Source of the DNA: Streptomyces chrestomyceticus JCM 4735
Lineage (GTDB): Bacteria > Actinomycetota > Actinomycetes > Streptomycetales > Streptomycetaceae
Reading direction: 5' to 3'
Assembly (NCBI RefSeq): GCF_003865135.1
Contig: NZ_BHZC01000001.1
Coordinates: 1,922,001-1,986,000, forward strand
Length of the DNA stretch: 64,000 nt
Part shown: one piece after another, positions 1-10,224 of the stretch
How positions within the stretch are numbered: the first letter of the stretch is position 1
How the letters are laid out: the number at the start of each line of letters is the position of its first letter
Translations under genes and position numbers: made by a program
Notes under the pieces: model-generated
Told to the model about the DNA's origin: nothing
The model's input: only the letters and a program-made list of their open reading frames with translations
Databases searched by the model: none

Positions 1-635
1 TCCGCGGCCGCGGCCTGCTGCGGACGGCGTTCCTCGTGCCGTACGCGCTGCCGGTCTACGCCGCCGTCATCACCTGGTCGTTCATGTTCCAGCGCGACAA
101 CGGCATGGTGAACCACCTCCTGCACGACCAGTTGGGCCTCACCGCGGACCCGCCGTTCTGGCTGATCGGCGACCACAGCTTCGCCGCGCTGGTGACCGTC
201 ACGGTCTGGCGCACCTTCCCGTTCGCGTTCCTGATCCTGACGGCCGCGCTGCAGAACGTGCCGCGCGAGCTGTACGAGGCCGCCGCCATGGACGGCGCGG
301 GCATCCGGCAGCAGATCCGCCGGATCACGCTGCCGTCGCTGCGTCCCGTCAACCAGGTGCTCGTACTGGTGCTGTTCCTGTGGACGTTCAACGACTTCAA
401 CACGCCGTACGTGCTGTTCGGCAGGTCCGTGCCGGAAGCGGCCGACCTGATCTCGGTCCACATCTACCAGGCGTCCTTCGTCACCTGGAACTTCGGCGCC
501 GGTTCGGCGATGTCGGTGCTCCTGCTGCTGTTCCTGCTCGTCGTGACCGCCGCGTACCTGCTGGTCACCAGCCGAAGAGAGCGGGGGCCACGAAAAGCCC
601 GGGGCCCCCGAGGAAGGCGGCCCGCCCGTGTCTAG
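1..635 (+). CDS. Sugar ABC transporter permease, MalF type (5' truncated)
   Basis: Membrane permease of a carbohydrate ABC importer (binding-protein-dependent transport, MalF/UgpA-like). The reading frame is open from the first bases of the window, so the N-terminus lies outside. Visible are several hydrophobic helices and the cytoplasmic EAA loop (ELYEAAAMDGAG...ITLPSLRP) that docks on the ATPase. The Arg-rich C-terminal tail ends at TAG 633-635, 8 bp inside the next permease, so the two are translationally coupled. A beta-glucosidase follows, suggesting a beta-glucoside or cello-oligosaccharide substrate (inference). The binding protein is probably upstream of the window. Confidence 0.9.
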   Translation, partial: RGRGLLRTAFLVPYALPVYAAVITWSFMFQRDNGMVNHLLHDQLGLTADPPFWLIGDHSFAALVTVTVWRTFPFAFLILTAALQNVPRELYEAAAMDGAGIRQQIRRITLPSLRPVNQVLVLVLFLWTFNDFNTPYVLFGRSVPEAADLISVHIYQASFVTWNFGAGSAMSVLLLLFLLVVTAAYLLVTSRRERGPRKARGPRGRRPARV

Positions 636-1560
636 TCCCGGCCTGCGGCAGCGACCGCGCCCCACGGAAGCCCGGCCCGCGGCCCCGCCGCCCCGTACGA
701 CCCGGCCCCGCCGGTCGCCGATGGCGCCCCCACGCTCCTTCCTGTGGACCCGCCGGATCGTGCTGACGCTGCTGGCGCTGTTCGCGCTCACACCCGTCTA
801 CGTGATGATCACCAGCTCGCTGAAGAACCTCCAGGACGTGCAGGGCGCCTTCCGGTGGCTGCCCGACGGGCTCACGATCCGCCCGTACCTCGACATCTGG
901 CACACCGTCCCACTGGCCCGCTACTTCCTGAACTCGCTGATCGTGGCGGGCTGCGCGACCGTCTGCTCGGTGACCGTCGCCGTCCTCGCCGCGTACGCGG
1001 TCAGCCGCTACAGCTTCCGCGGGCGGCGGTTCTTCACCGTCACCGTGCTCTCCACCCAGATGTTCCCCGGCATCCTCTTCCTGCTCCCACTCTTCCTGAT
1101 CTTCGTCAACATCGGGAACAGCACGGGCGTCGCGCTGTACGGCTCGCGCGGCGGCCTGATCCTGACCTACCTGACGTTCTCCCTGCCCTTCGCCGTCTGG
1201 ATGCTGGTCGGCTACTTCGACTCCATCCCGCGCGAGCTGGACGAGGCCGCGACGGTGGACGGCTGCGGACCGCTCGGCGCGCTGTGGCGCGTCGTCGTCC
1301 CGGCCGCCGTCCCCGGCATCGTCGCGGTGTCGGTGTACGCGTTCATGACCGCCTGGGGCGAGGTGCTGTTCGCCTCGGTCATGACCGACGACACCACCCG
1401 CACCCTCGCCGTCGGCCTCCAGGGCTACGCCTCGCAGACCGACGTCCACTGGAACCAGGTCATGGCCGCCTCGCTGGTGGTCAGCGTCCCGGTCGTCGCC
1501 GGATTCCTGCTGCTCCAGCGCTATCTGGTCGCCGGACTCACCGCCGGAGCGGTCAAATGA
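628..1560 (+). CDS. Sugar ABC transporter permease, MalG type
   Basis: Second permease subunit of the carbohydrate importer, 310 aa. The GTG start at 628 has GAGGAAGG nine bases upstream and overlaps the end of the partner permease. An N-terminal basic tail (~1-40) precedes about six membrane helices; the EAA loop reads [23 protein letters not shown], typical of MalG. The stop TGA (1558-1560) overlaps a possible ATG of the next gene, so transporter and GH1 enzyme form one operon. An ATG at 721 is an alternative start but lacks a Shine-Dalgarno sequence. Confidence 0.92.
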   Translation: MSSPGLRQRPRPTEARPAAPPPRTTRPRRSPMAPPRSFLWTRRIVLTLLALFALTPVYVMITSSLKNLQDVQGAFRWLPDGLTIRPYLDIWHTVPLARYFLNSLIVAGCATVCSVTVAVLAAYAVSRYSFRGRRFFTVTVLSTQMFPGILFLLPLFLIFVNIGNSTGVALYGSRGGLILTYLTFSLPFAVWMLVGYFDSIPRELDEAATVDGCGPLGALWRVVVPAAVPGIVAVSVYAFMTAWGEVLFASVMTDDTTRTLAVGLQGYASQTDVHWNQVMAASLVVSVPVVAGFLLLQRYLVAGLTAGAVK

Positions 1561-1580
1561 CCCGCCACGAAAGGACCCCT

Positions 1581-3113
<1,533 letters not shown>

Positions 3114-3541
3114 TGGTCGGCGGTGTAGTAGTCCTCGTTCTTCTTCTCACCGGTCACGATGCGCCGGGCTCCGCGGTCCGGGGAGCCCGGCGTCTTCACG
3201 GTGTACTCGTGGTAGTAGCCGCTCTGCTGCTTGGGGAGGATGCCCTCCCGGTTGCTGAAGACCGTGCCGTCCTTCGGGTACGGGAAGGGGCCGCCCTTGG
3301 CGATCAGGCCCAGCGTGTCGTGGGCCTGCGAGGGAAGCTTCGAGTAGCAGATGTCGCCGACCGCGTTGATGTGCGCGGCCGGACGGACGGTGGCCGTGTG
3401 CGCCACGGGGGCGGCGGCCGTCGTGGCGGGTGTGGCTGCGATGGCGGGCCCGCCGACGAGGAGGGCCGCAGCGAGGGCGCCGACGGCGCCGAACCGGGTG
3501 ATGCGTGGGGGGTTCGTCATGGGCCCAGCATGACGCGCGTA

Positions 3542-3555
3542 GACAGGTACCTGTC
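3542..3555. promoter_or_regulatory. 14-bp perfect palindrome upstream of the RNase gene
   Basis: GACAGGTACCTGTC is a perfect dyad 21 bp upstream of the RNase start. On the minus strand it begins with TTGACAGG, resembling a -35 hexamer. Likely an operator; the cognate regulator is unknown. Confidence 0.5.
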
Positions 3556-3635
3556 AATGGCAAGGGGCGGATGTTTCCCATGAGTTCACCGGAGATCACC
3601 CGGCCGAGTGAGCGGAATGCCAGCAAATGATCCAC

Positions 3636-3684
3636 TTGCCTGTGAGGCAAAACTTTTGCCTGATAGGCGAAACCTGGCTATACC
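3636..3684 (+). promoter_or_regulatory. Leaderless promoter with two operator copies for the XRE-cupin gene
   Basis: Two copies of an inverted repeat, TTGCCTGTGAGGCAA (3636-3650) and TTGCCTGATAGGCGA (3656-3670), are spaced exactly 20 bp centre to centre, about two helical turns. The second begins with a -35-like TTGCCT (3656-3661), followed after 17 bp by TATACC (3679-3684), which is 6 nt before the ATG. This fits a leaderless, autoregulated promoter. Confidence 0.65.
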
Positions 3685-3690
3685 GGGTAC

Positions 3691-4320
3691 ATGAGCGACA
3701 CCGCTGCCGAGCCCGCCACCGGCGAGCTGCCCGAGGACCTGCCCTCCGTCGCGCCCCGGCTGCGCGAGCTGCGGCGCCGTACCGGCCTCACGCTGGAGAC
3801 CGCCGCCCGGCGGGTGGGCCTGTCGCCCGCGCACCTGTCGCGGCTGGAGACCAACCAACGACAGCCGTCGCTGCCGATGCTGCTCGCCCTGGCACGTATG
3901 TACGGAACAACGGTATCCGATCTGCTGGGCGAGGCGGCGCCGGAACGGGACCCGATCATCCGGGCCGCCCGCGCCGAGCCGTCCGAGGCGGGCGGCTGGA
4001 CGTACTGGACCCTGGGCGGCGCCGGACGGGCCATGCAGGCCCTGCGGGTGCATGTGCCGCAGCGCGCGCAGGGCGACCTGGTGCGGGTGCACCCGGGCGA
4101 GGAGTGGCTCTACGTCCTCAAGGGGCGGCTGCGGCTCACGCTCGGCGAGACGGCCCACGTCCTCGACCCCGGTGACGCCGCCCACTTCGACTCGCTGACC
4201 CCGCACCGCATCGCCGCCGCCACCCGGGGCGGCACGGAGCTGCTGTTCGTCCACACGCTGCTGCAGAGCGGCGCGGCCGAGCTGTGCCTCGGCGACACCG
4301 CTCCGCGCCGCGGCCTGTGA
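3691..4320 (+). CDS. XRE-family regulator with C-terminal cupin domain
   Basis: 209-aa DNA-binding regulator. Residues ~22-78 form an XRE/Cro HTH (LRELRRRTGLTLETAARRVGLSPAHLSRLE); residues ~115-190 form a small-molecule-sensing cupin (VHPGEEWLYVLKGRLRLTL, DPGDAAHFDSLTPH). Such proteins usually control a neighbouring transport or catabolic gene in response to a ligand. The ATG directly follows a good -10, so it is probably leaderless and autoregulated through the two operators upstream. The partner downstream is a single-helix membrane protein rather than an enzyme. Confidence 0.9.
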   Translation: MSDTAAEPATGELPEDLPSVAPRLRELRRRTGLTLETAARRVGLSPAHLSRLETNQRQPSLPMLLALARMYGTTVSDLLGEAAPERDPIIRAARAEPSEAGGWTYWTLGGAGRAMQALRVHVPQRAQGDLVRVHPGEEWLYVLKGRLRLTLGETAHVLDPGDAAHFDSLTPHRIAAATRGGTELLFVHTLLQSGAAELCLGDTAPRRGL

Positions 4321-4340
4321 CCGAGGAAGGAACCTCTCCC

Positions 4341-4517
4341 ATGTCCGACGACCCGACCCCTCAGGCCGCCCCCGAAACCGCCCCCGCGCCCGCGCGCAAG
4401 TATGTGGAGAACAAGCCGCCGCGCGGCGTCTACGTGCGCGTCTTCATCTACGTCGTGGCCACCCACGTCCTGCTGGCCTTCATGAGCATCATCTTCATCA
4501 TCGCGAAGAACCGCTGA
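4341..4517 (+). CDS. Small single-pass membrane protein (DUF6126-like)
   Basis: 58 aa with a Pro/Ala-rich cytoplasmic N-terminus and one C-terminal transmembrane helix (VYVRVFIYVVATHVLLAFMS...). The start at 4341 has AGGAAGG 10 nt upstream, 20 nt after the XRE-cupin stop, so the two are cotranscribed. I recall a streptomycete family of this size (DUF6126) next to XRE regulators but cannot verify the assignment. Function unknown; it may tie the regulator's output to the membrane. Confidence 0.75.
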   Translation: MSDDPTPQAAPETAPAPARKYVENKPPRGVYVRVFIYVVATHVLLAFMSIIFIIAKNR

Positions 4518-4552
4518 GGCGCCGCCGCACGGTGCCGCTGAGGCACCGCCGC
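4511..4552 (+). repeat. 24-nt-period direct repeat spanning the stop codon, with stem-loop
   Basis: CCGCTGAGGCGCCGCCGC (4511-4528) recurs with one change at 4535-4552. The first copy contains the stop codon of the small membrane protein. The second overlaps a stem CGGTGCC/GGCACCG (4530-4548) that could terminate transcription. Confidence 0.6.
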
Positions 4553-4683
4553 CCCTGAACATCCATCCACCCGGCGCAAAAGTCCATTGTCCTCCGCCTG
4601 CCACGGGTGAACCCTGCTGTCGCTCGCAGCGCACGCACCACGGCAGATCCGCGCACCTCGTGGCACCGAGGAGGACTCGAAGG

Positions 4684-6657
4684 ATGCACCGTACGCGCAC
4701 CGTGGCCACCGCCGCCCTCGCCCTGGCCCTCGCCGCCGTCCCGCTGACCGGCCCGCCCGCCGGGGCCACTGGCCAGCAGGACGGCGGCGGACGGGACAGA
4801 CCGCCGTCCGCCGGGCCCGCCATCACCCCGGCACCCCAGTCCGTCCGCGCCCTCGGCGGCCGGGTCACCATCACCCCGACCGTCACGGTCGTCGCCGGAC
4901 CGAAGGCCGACGGACCGGCGCTGGAGGTCGTCGAGCGGTCACTGAAGCGGGCCGGCGCCGACCGGGTCGTACGGGCCGCGAAGGCGGGTCATGGCCTGAC
5001 CGTGTACGTGGACGGCCCGGGCGCCGACCGCACCCTGGCGGACCTGGGCGCGCGCGGCACCGCCGGGCTGCCCGCCGAGGGGTACGCGCTCGCCGTCGGC
5101 GGCGGCCGGATCGCCCTGGCCGGCGCGGACGCCACCGGCACGTACTACGCCGCCCAGTCGCTGCGCCAGCTCCTCCCGCACCGCGACCGCCCCGGCGCCC
5201 GCATACGCGGCACCGCCGTACGCGACTGGCCGGCCACCCCGCTGCGCGGCGTCATCGAGGGTTTCTACGGCACCCCCTGGTCGCACGCCGCACGCCTGGA
5301 CCAGCTCGACTTCTACGGCGCGCACAAGATGAACACGTACGTCTACTCGCCGAAGGACGACCCGTACCTGCGGGAGAAGTGGCGCTCCCCCTACCCGGCA
5401 GAGCAGCTCGCGCAGCTCAAGGAACTCGTCGACCGCGCGCGGGCCCGGCACGTCGAGTTCAGCTACGCGCTCTCCCCCGGCCTGTCCGTCTGCTACAGCT
5501 CGGACGCCGATCTCAAGGCGCTGACCGGCAAGTTCCAGGCGCTGTGGGACATCGGCGTACGGACCTTCGCGGTGCCGCTGGACGACATCAGCTACACGGA
5601 CTGGAACTGCGCCGCCGACAAGGAGCGGTTCGGCACCGGTGGAGGCGCCGCCGGAGCCGCCCAGGCGCACCTCCTCAACCGGGTGAACCGCGAGTTCATC
5701 GCCGCCCACCGGGACGCGGGGGCGCGGCCGCTCCAGATGGTGCCGACCGAGTACTACGACGTGAAGGCGACGCCCTACAAAGCGGCTCTCAAGGCACAGC
5801 TCGACCCGGACGTCCTCGTGGAGTGGACCGGTGTCGGGGTCATCGCGCCGGTGATGACCGTCGCCCAGGCGGACGCGGCCCGGCAGGTCTTCGGACACCC
5901 GATCCTGACCTGGGACAACTACCCCGTCAACGACTACGTGACCAACCGGCTGCTGCTCGGGCCCTTCAGCGGGCGGGAGAAGGGGCTGCCCGGGCGGCTG
6001 GCGGGGATCACCGCCAACCCCATGATCCAGCCCGCCGCCTCCAAGATCGCCCTGTTCACGGTCGCCGACTACGCGTGGAACGACGGCGCCTACGACGCCC
6101 GTACCTCCTGGGCGGCGGCGCTCAAGGAACTCTCCGGCGGCTCCGCGCGCACCGAACGGGCCCTCCGCGCCTTCGCCGACGCCCACTACGGCTCCGCCCT
6201 CAACCCCCAGCAGGCCCCCGAACTGGCCGCCGCCGTACGCCGTTTCCGGGACGGCGGGAGCGCGAAGGCCCTGGACGCGACCCTGCGCGCGCTCCAACGC
6301 GCACCGGAAGTACTGCGCGACTCCCTCCCCGACCGCGGCTTCGTCGCCGACAGCGGGCCCTGGCTCGACGCGACCACCGCGTGGGGCGGCGCCGCCCGCA
6401 CGGCGCTGCGCATGGTCCAGGCGTCGCGCGCGGGCGACGCCGCGACGGCCCAGCGGCTGCGCACCCGGCTCACGGCGCAGGTCACGGCCGCGAAGTCGTA
6501 CGTCTATGTCGACATGAACGGCAAGCGCGTGCCCGTCCTCGTCGCCAACGGCGTGATCGACACCTTCGTCACGGACGCCATCGCCGAACACGACGGCGGC
6601 AAGCGCGTCGCAGGCCCCCGGCATGGCCGTACGCAGGACGGCGCGCCCCTCCGCTGA
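4684..6657 (+). CDS. Secreted GH84 beta-N-acetylglucosaminidase
   Basis: Exported exo-hexosaminidase of glycoside hydrolase family 84 (NagJ/O-GlcNAcase fold), acting on terminal GlcNAc by substrate-assisted catalysis. 657 aa: Sec signal peptide (~1-31); a GH20b-like N-terminal domain (~40-175, ending GTYYAAQSLRQLL); the GH84 barrel (RGVIEGFYGTPWS, then LDDISY with the catalytic Asp pair D300-D301); and a helical C-terminal domain (~450-640). No carbohydrate-binding or fibronectin modules follow, so it is a compact form. ATG 4684 is preferred over an upstream in-frame start because AAGG precedes it and the signal peptide begins there. With the chitosanase at 33.7 kb it points to use of amino-sugar polymers. 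Confidence 0.92.
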   Translation: MHRTRTVATAALALALAAVPLTGPPAGATGQQDGGGRDRPPSAGPAITPAPQSVRALGGRVTITPTVTVVAGPKADGPALEVVERSLKRAGADRVVRAAKAGHGLTVYVDGPGADRTLADLGARGTAGLPAEGYALAVGGGRIALAGADATGTYYAAQSLRQLLPHRDRPGARIRGTAVRDWPATPLRGVIEGFYGTPWSHAARLDQLDFYGAHKMNTYVYSPKDDPYLREKWRSPYPAEQLAQLKELVDRARARHVEFSYALSPGLSVCYSSDADLKALTGKFQALWDIGVRTFAVPLDDISYTDWNCAADKERFGTGGGAAGAAQAHLLNRVNREFIAAHRDAGARPLQMVPTEYYDVKATPYKAALKAQLDPDVLVEWTGVGVIAPVMTVAQADAARQVFGHPILTWDNYPVNDYVTNRLLLGPFSGREKGLPGRLAGITANPMIQPAASKIALFTVADYAWNDGAYDARTSWAAALKELSGGSARTERALRAFADAHYGSALNPQQAPELAAAVRRFRDGGSAKALDATLRALQRAPEVLRDSLPDRGFVADSGPWLDATTAWGGAARTALRMVQASRAGDAATAQRLRTRLTAQVTAAKSYVYVDMNGKRVPVLVANGVIDTFVTDAIAEHDGGKRVAGPRHGRTQDGAPLR

Positions 6658-6759
6658 CCGGCGGGCCTCCCCGGCGCGGGCGGTGTGGCGCCCTAGACTT
6701 CAGGTACGTACGCGCCCCGGCAGGTCCACCCACCAGCCCGCACGCGGGGAGGCACGATC

Positions 6760-7455
6760 ATGACCGGTGAGAACGACACGGCCGCTCCGCGGCGGCCGGG
6801 AGCGCCCACCGCCGACGGCATCCTCGACGCCGCGGTCCGCGAACTGGCGCCCGGCGCGGCGGACAATCCGCTCGTGACGCGGATTGCCGCGGGCGAGGCG
6901 CCGCGCGAGGTGTTCACCGTACTCGCCCTGGAACAGCACCAGATCATCACCGCCGACCGGGGCAGCTTCCGCCACCTGGCGCGGCGCGCCGACGGCAACC
7001 CGCCGGTGGCGGCCTTCTTCGAGGCGCTGGCCGAGGGCGAGTCGATGGCGCTCGGCGCGCTGAGCGGGCTGGAGGAGACCTGCGGAGTCGACGCCGGCGC
7101 GCTGCGGGAGTACGAGCCGCGGGCCGGGTGCCAGGCGTACCCGTCGTACGTGGCGCGGCTGGCGCTGGAGGCGGAACCCGCCGACGTGGTGATCGCGCTG
7201 TCCGCCAACTTCGCGGCCTGGGGCGGGTACTGCGCCACCGTCGCGCACGCCCTGCGCACCCGCTACGCCTTTCCCGAAGCGGCGTGCGCCTTCTTCGACT
7301 TCTTCGCCGAACCCGCCGCGGAACTCACCGTCCTGGCCCACGACGCGGTACGGCACGGACTCGGCGCCTCTCGGGTCACACCCCGCCTCGCGCACCGGCA
7401 CGGCCGGCTGCTCCAGGAGTACGAGCTGATGTTCTGGACGGCGCTCGCGGAATGA
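6760..7455 (+). CDS. TenA-like (thiaminase II / haem-oxygenase fold) protein
   Basis: 231-aa all-helical protein resembling the TenA/THI-4 family, which includes thiaminase II (aminopyrimidine salvage) and related non-haem oxygenase-like proteins. Supporting features are the spacing of FTVLALEQHQIITADRGSF, FFEALAEGE, CQAYPSYVARL and FAAWGGYCATVA, which match core helices of the fold. It does not sit with thiamine biosynthesis genes, and a sequence-divergent TenA may have another substrate. A -10-like TAGACT at 6694-6699 may drive it alone. Confidence 0.7.
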   Translation: MTGENDTAAPRRPGAPTADGILDAAVRELAPGAADNPLVTRIAAGEAPREVFTVLALEQHQIITADRGSFRHLARRADGNPPVAAFFEALAEGESMALGALSGLEETCGVDAGALREYEPRAGCQAYPSYVARLALEAEPADVVIALSANFAAWGGYCATVAHALRTRYAFPEAACAFFDFFAEPAAELTVLAHDAVRHGLGASRVTPRLAHRHGRLLQEYELMFWTALAE

Positions 7456-7562
7456 CCGCCCACGCGCGGCACACCGACGTCACCGGAAAACAGGGAGCTT
7501 CAATTTTTTCCCCATATCCCTTAGCACCAGCCATTTTCCCTGTCACAATGACCGCTCATGTC

Positions 7563-7603
7563 CACCGGTCACCGGTCACCGGTCACCCACGACCGGTGAC
7601 CGG
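7563..7603. repeat. Tandem heptamers and a 13-bp hairpin before the lipoprotein gene
   Basis: Three perfect tandem copies of CACCGGT (7563-7583) are followed by a perfect 13-bp inverted repeat: CCGGTCACCGGTC (7572-7584), loop ACCCAC, GACCGGTGACCGG (7591-7603). It lies 35 bp before the GTG start, downstream of an unusually AT-rich stretch (~7495-7545). Candidate operator cluster or 5' UTR structure. Confidence 0.7.
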
Positions 7604-7637
7604 CCATGGGTCATTGCTCATCGGTCAGGGGAGAATC

Positions 7638-8078
7638 GTGAAACACCGCACCGCCGTCGCCTGGTCCGCCGCGCTCATCGCCGCCGCGGGGCTCACCGCG
7701 TGCGGGGGCGGCGCAAAGAGCGAGAGCCGGCCGTCCGCCGCGCCGTCGGGTTCCGGCGCCCCGTCGGAGCAGGCACCGTCCAAGGCCATCGCCGACGCGG
7801 AGGCGCGGCTGGGCATCCCCCCGAAGCCCGACACCGCGACCCAGCAGCGCTACATCGCCGCCCTCGACGCGATATCCCGCGACATCGTGAACGGGAAACC
7901 GGAGCGCGCGGTGAGCCGCGGCAGAAGCACCTGCGGCGCGATCCACTCCTTCCCCAAGGACCACGCCAAGCAGGTGGACCAGACCCGGCAGCGTTTCTCC
8001 GGGGCGACCCAATTCACCCCGGAGCAGGCGGAGAAGATTCTGCAGGCCGTGCACACCCATCTGTGTCCGAAGAATTGA
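7638..8078 (+). CDS. Small secreted lipoprotein, function unknown
   Basis: 146 aa with a lipoprotein signal peptide ending in the lipobox LTAC (lipidated Cys ~21), then a Ser/Pro/Gly-rich tether (~25-50) and a helical domain (~50-146) with two further Cys (STCGA, HLCPKN) that could form a disulfide. GTG 7638 has AGGGGAGA just upstream. It resembles small streptomycete lipoproteins of unknown role; no enzyme motif is visible. Its expression may depend on the hairpin and heptamers upstream. Confidence 0.8.
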   Translation: MKHRTAVAWSAALIAAAGLTACGGGAKSESRPSAAPSGSGAPSEQAPSKAIADAEARLGIPPKPDTATQQRYIAALDAISRDIVNGKPERAVSRGRSTCGAIHSFPKDHAKQVDQTRQRFSGATQFTPEQAEKILQAVHTHLCPKN

Positions 8079-8131
8079 CCGGCGCGGGCCTTTTCCACCG
8101 CACACGTTACGGGTGACGCGGCGCGGGGCCG

Positions 8132-8839
8132 TCATTCCTCGACGGCTCCGCCCACGGCCCGCAGATGCGCGCGGAAGGTCAGCGCGGGATCGCGCCGCCG
8201 CCCGGCAAGATAGGCGGCGAACTCCAACTGCCGGCGCAGCGGCTCGCCGCCCCGGATCCGGTCGGCCTGCCGGCGCTCGGTGTCGCGGACCGACTCCGCG
8301 ATCGCCAGGAGGTCGCCGGCGCCCGCGGCGGGCAGGAAGAGCACACCGTCGTCGTCGCCGAACACCAGGTCGGCGCGGCCGACGGTCCACTCCCCCACCG
8401 TGGCGCTGTCCAGCGCGCCGTCCGGACGGGCGTCCAGGCGCCGCGGCCCGGTCGGTGTCGCCCCCAGGCTGAAGACCGGCAGGCCGATGTCCCGCAGGTC
8501 GGCCGTGTCACGGTGCAGGCCCCAGACGACCATGCCGTCCAGCCCGGCGGCCAGTGCCTCCAGCGCGATCAGGTCGCCGACACAACTCTCGTCGGTCCGG
8601 CCGCCGTTGTCGGCCACCAGCACATCGCCGGGCGCGGCACCGTCCAGCGCTTCGAGAAAGACGTCCACACTCCCCACGTGCCGGGCGGGCAGCACCCGGC
8701 CGGCCAGCCGGGCACCCGGTACCAGCGCCCGCAGCGGCGGGGGCGCACAGCGCACCGGCGTCCGGGCCCGCAGACACGCGTCCGCCAGGTGGGCCGTGGT
8801 CAGCCCCGCGAACCGCTCTCGCAATGCTCCGTGCTCCAT
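8132..8839 (-). CDS. RraA-like family protein
   Basis: 235-aa RraA/HMG-aldolase fold protein. The family covers 4-hydroxy-4-methyl-2-oxoglutarate/oxaloacetate decarboxylating aldolases and RNase E inhibitors. Diagnostic are GDVLVADNGGRTDESCVGDLIALEALAAG and the metal/substrate motif WGLHRDT, where the Arg-Asp pair is conserved. ATG 8839 is chosen over a longer reading because AGGAG precedes it. No aromatic-degradation genes adjoin, so the substrate is open; 2-oxoacid aldolase/decarboxylase activity is the likeliest. Confidence 0.85.
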   Translation of the reverse strand: MEHGALRERFAGLTTAHLADACLRARTPVRCAPPPLRALVPGARLAGRVLPARHVGSVDVFLEALDGAAPGDVLVADNGGRTDESCVGDLIALEALAAGLDGMVVWGLHRDTADLRDIGLPVFSLGATPTGPRRLDARPDGALDSATVGEWTVGRADLVFGDDDGVLFLPAAGAGDLLAIAESVRDTERRQADRIRGGEPLRRQLEFAAYLAGRRRDPALTFRAHLRAVGGAVEE

Positions 8840-9024
8840 ACCGCACTCCTCCCCCGGCCGGGCCGACGCCCGGTGCCGGACGGACAACGTGCGCACACTT
8901 TCCTCCGCCGCGTCCAGGACGCGCCAGGGCCGGTGGCAGAGGCGGCAGGAGGGGCAGGCTCGGCGCATGAGGCGTACGCAAGCCGGGATGATCCACTGCG
9001 CGGGTGTCAGGGATGATCGGATCC

Positions 9025-9477
9025 ATGACGCACACCCACCTCCCGACCACCGAGGCCGCGGTCACCGCGATACGTGAGATCGCGCGGGAACGCGGCCTGG
9101 CGATGTCGGTCTCCGACGACATCGGCGCGGACCGTACATCCCGTCGTACGTCGGCGGCCCCCTTCACCGTGTTCGACCCCGACGGCTCGCTGCCGCACGA
9201 GGCGTTCGTGGAGCTGTCGGGACCGCCGTCGGTCAGTGTCCGGCTCTTCCCCGAGGACGACGCGAAGATCACCGTGGACGGCGTGGACTTCCACGACCTG
9301 CCCCGTGACGTGGTCCCCGCGTTCCTCAGGTCCGTCTACGGCGGGCTCGCCTTCACCAAGTTCCGCCGGTTTCCGCCGAGTCAGTGGCTCGTCGTACCGC
9401 TGCCCGGCGACGAGACGTACAAGGAACTGATCACCGGCCCCGGCCTGACGCCCTGGCTGGCGCGCGGCATCCGCTAG
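9025..9477 (+). CDS. Conserved hypothetical protein
   Basis: About 150 aa, no signal peptide or membrane helix. A helical N-terminus (TEAAVTAIREIARERG) precedes a beta-rich C-terminal half (SVSVRLFPEDDAKITVDGVDF, then TKFRRFPPSQWLVVPLPG). I do not recognise the family. Starts at 9004 or 9013 are possible; 9025 gives the best spacing. Its stop TAG shares bases with the stop of the convergent TetR gene (CTAG, 9474-9477), so there is no room for a terminator. Confidence 0.65.
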   Translation: MTHTHLPTTEAAVTAIREIARERGLAMSVSDDIGADRTSRRTSAAPFTVFDPDGSLPHEAFVELSGPPSVSVRLFPEDDAKITVDGVDFHDLPRDVVPAFLRSVYGGLAFTKFRRFPPSQWLVVPLPGDETYKELITGPGLTPWLARGIR

Positions 9478-10160
9478 GGCGTGTCTTGGGGATCATCCTG
9501 GGCCCGCAGCGCCGGGGTCTGCCTCGGGCCGTCGGTCCGGGTCGGTGGCGCACTCATCGCCGCCGTCAGGAACGTGATCGCCCACCCCCGGGCCGCCTCG
9601 CCCACCACCGGGGACCCGCAGCCAGGGGACGGCTGCTGGTGGGCCTCCAGGCGGTCGACGGCCGTCACGGCAAGGATTCCCCGCATCCGGAACCACAGCT
9701 CCTCCGGGGAGAGGCCGGGCAGCACGCGCGCGAAGGCCGCGAGGTAGCGCTCGCGGACCGAGTCCTCGTCCGGGCCGGTCCAGCCGCGTGCCTCCTCGGC
9801 CGGGTCGCTGAGGATCGTCATGATCAGCCGGGACGTCCGGGCGCCGCCCTCGTCACCGGCCGGCATCCCGTCGAACAGCGGCCCCGCGAAGGCCGCCACC
9901 AGCTCGCCGACCGGTGGCTCGGGGGTCCGGGCGAGCAGTGCGTCGAGCCCGGCGCGCTGGGCCGCGGTGACGGGCTCGACCACGCGGCGGGCGACCGCGG
10001 CCATCAGCTCCGCCTTCGAGCCGAAGTGGTAACCGACGGCGGCCAGGTTCGCCCCGGCGCGCTGGGTGATCGCGCGGACCGAGGTGCCGCGGTATCCGTG
10101 CTCGGCGAAGAGGTGCTCGGCCGCGTCGAGGAGCTGGGTGCGAGTGTCTGGTGGCGCCAC
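9474..10160 (-). CDS. TetR-family transcriptional regulator
   Basis: 228-aa repressor-type regulator. The N-terminal TetR HTH is clear (TRTQLLDAAEHLFAEHGYRGTSVRAITQRAGANLAAVGYHFGSKAELM); the ligand domain resembles the CerR/YbiH-like C-terminal type. The GTG at 10160 is where similarity begins, although no good ribosome-binding site is seen. It is divergent from a ketopantoate-reductase-like gene, with a matching inverted repeat between them, and probably represses both. Confidence 0.9.
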   Translation of the reverse strand: MAPPDTRTQLLDAAEHLFAEHGYRGTSVRAITQRAGANLAAVGYHFGSKAELMAAVARRVVEPVTAAQRAGLDALLARTPEPPVGELVAAFAGPLFDGMPAGDEGGARTSRLIMTILSDPAEEARGWTGPDEDSVRERYLAAFARVLPGLSPEELWFRMRGILAVTAVDRLEAHQQPSPGCGSPVVGEAARGWAITFLTAAMSAPPTRTDGPRQTPALRAQDDPQDTP

Positions 10161-10173
10161 ACAGGAGACTATA

Positions 10174-10200
10174 CATATGTTTGAATGAAACGAACGTATG
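10174..10200. promoter_or_regulatory. Candidate TetR operator
   Basis: Imperfect inverted repeat CATATGTTTG (10174-10183), 7-bp spacer, CGAACGTATG (10191-10200); arms match 8 of 10. It fills the gap between the divergent TetR and reductase genes and is AT-rich against the surroundings, so it is the probable promoter/operator. Confidence 0.55.
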
Positions 10201-10224
10201 AGTGGGCTCTGGAAGAAGGTCGGC

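Noticed and set aside
744..1556. In-frame extension upstream of the GH1 enzyme
   Set aside because: Arg/Pro-rich, overlaps the MalG-type permease in another frame, and has no homology; GH1 starts at 1581 or 1557.
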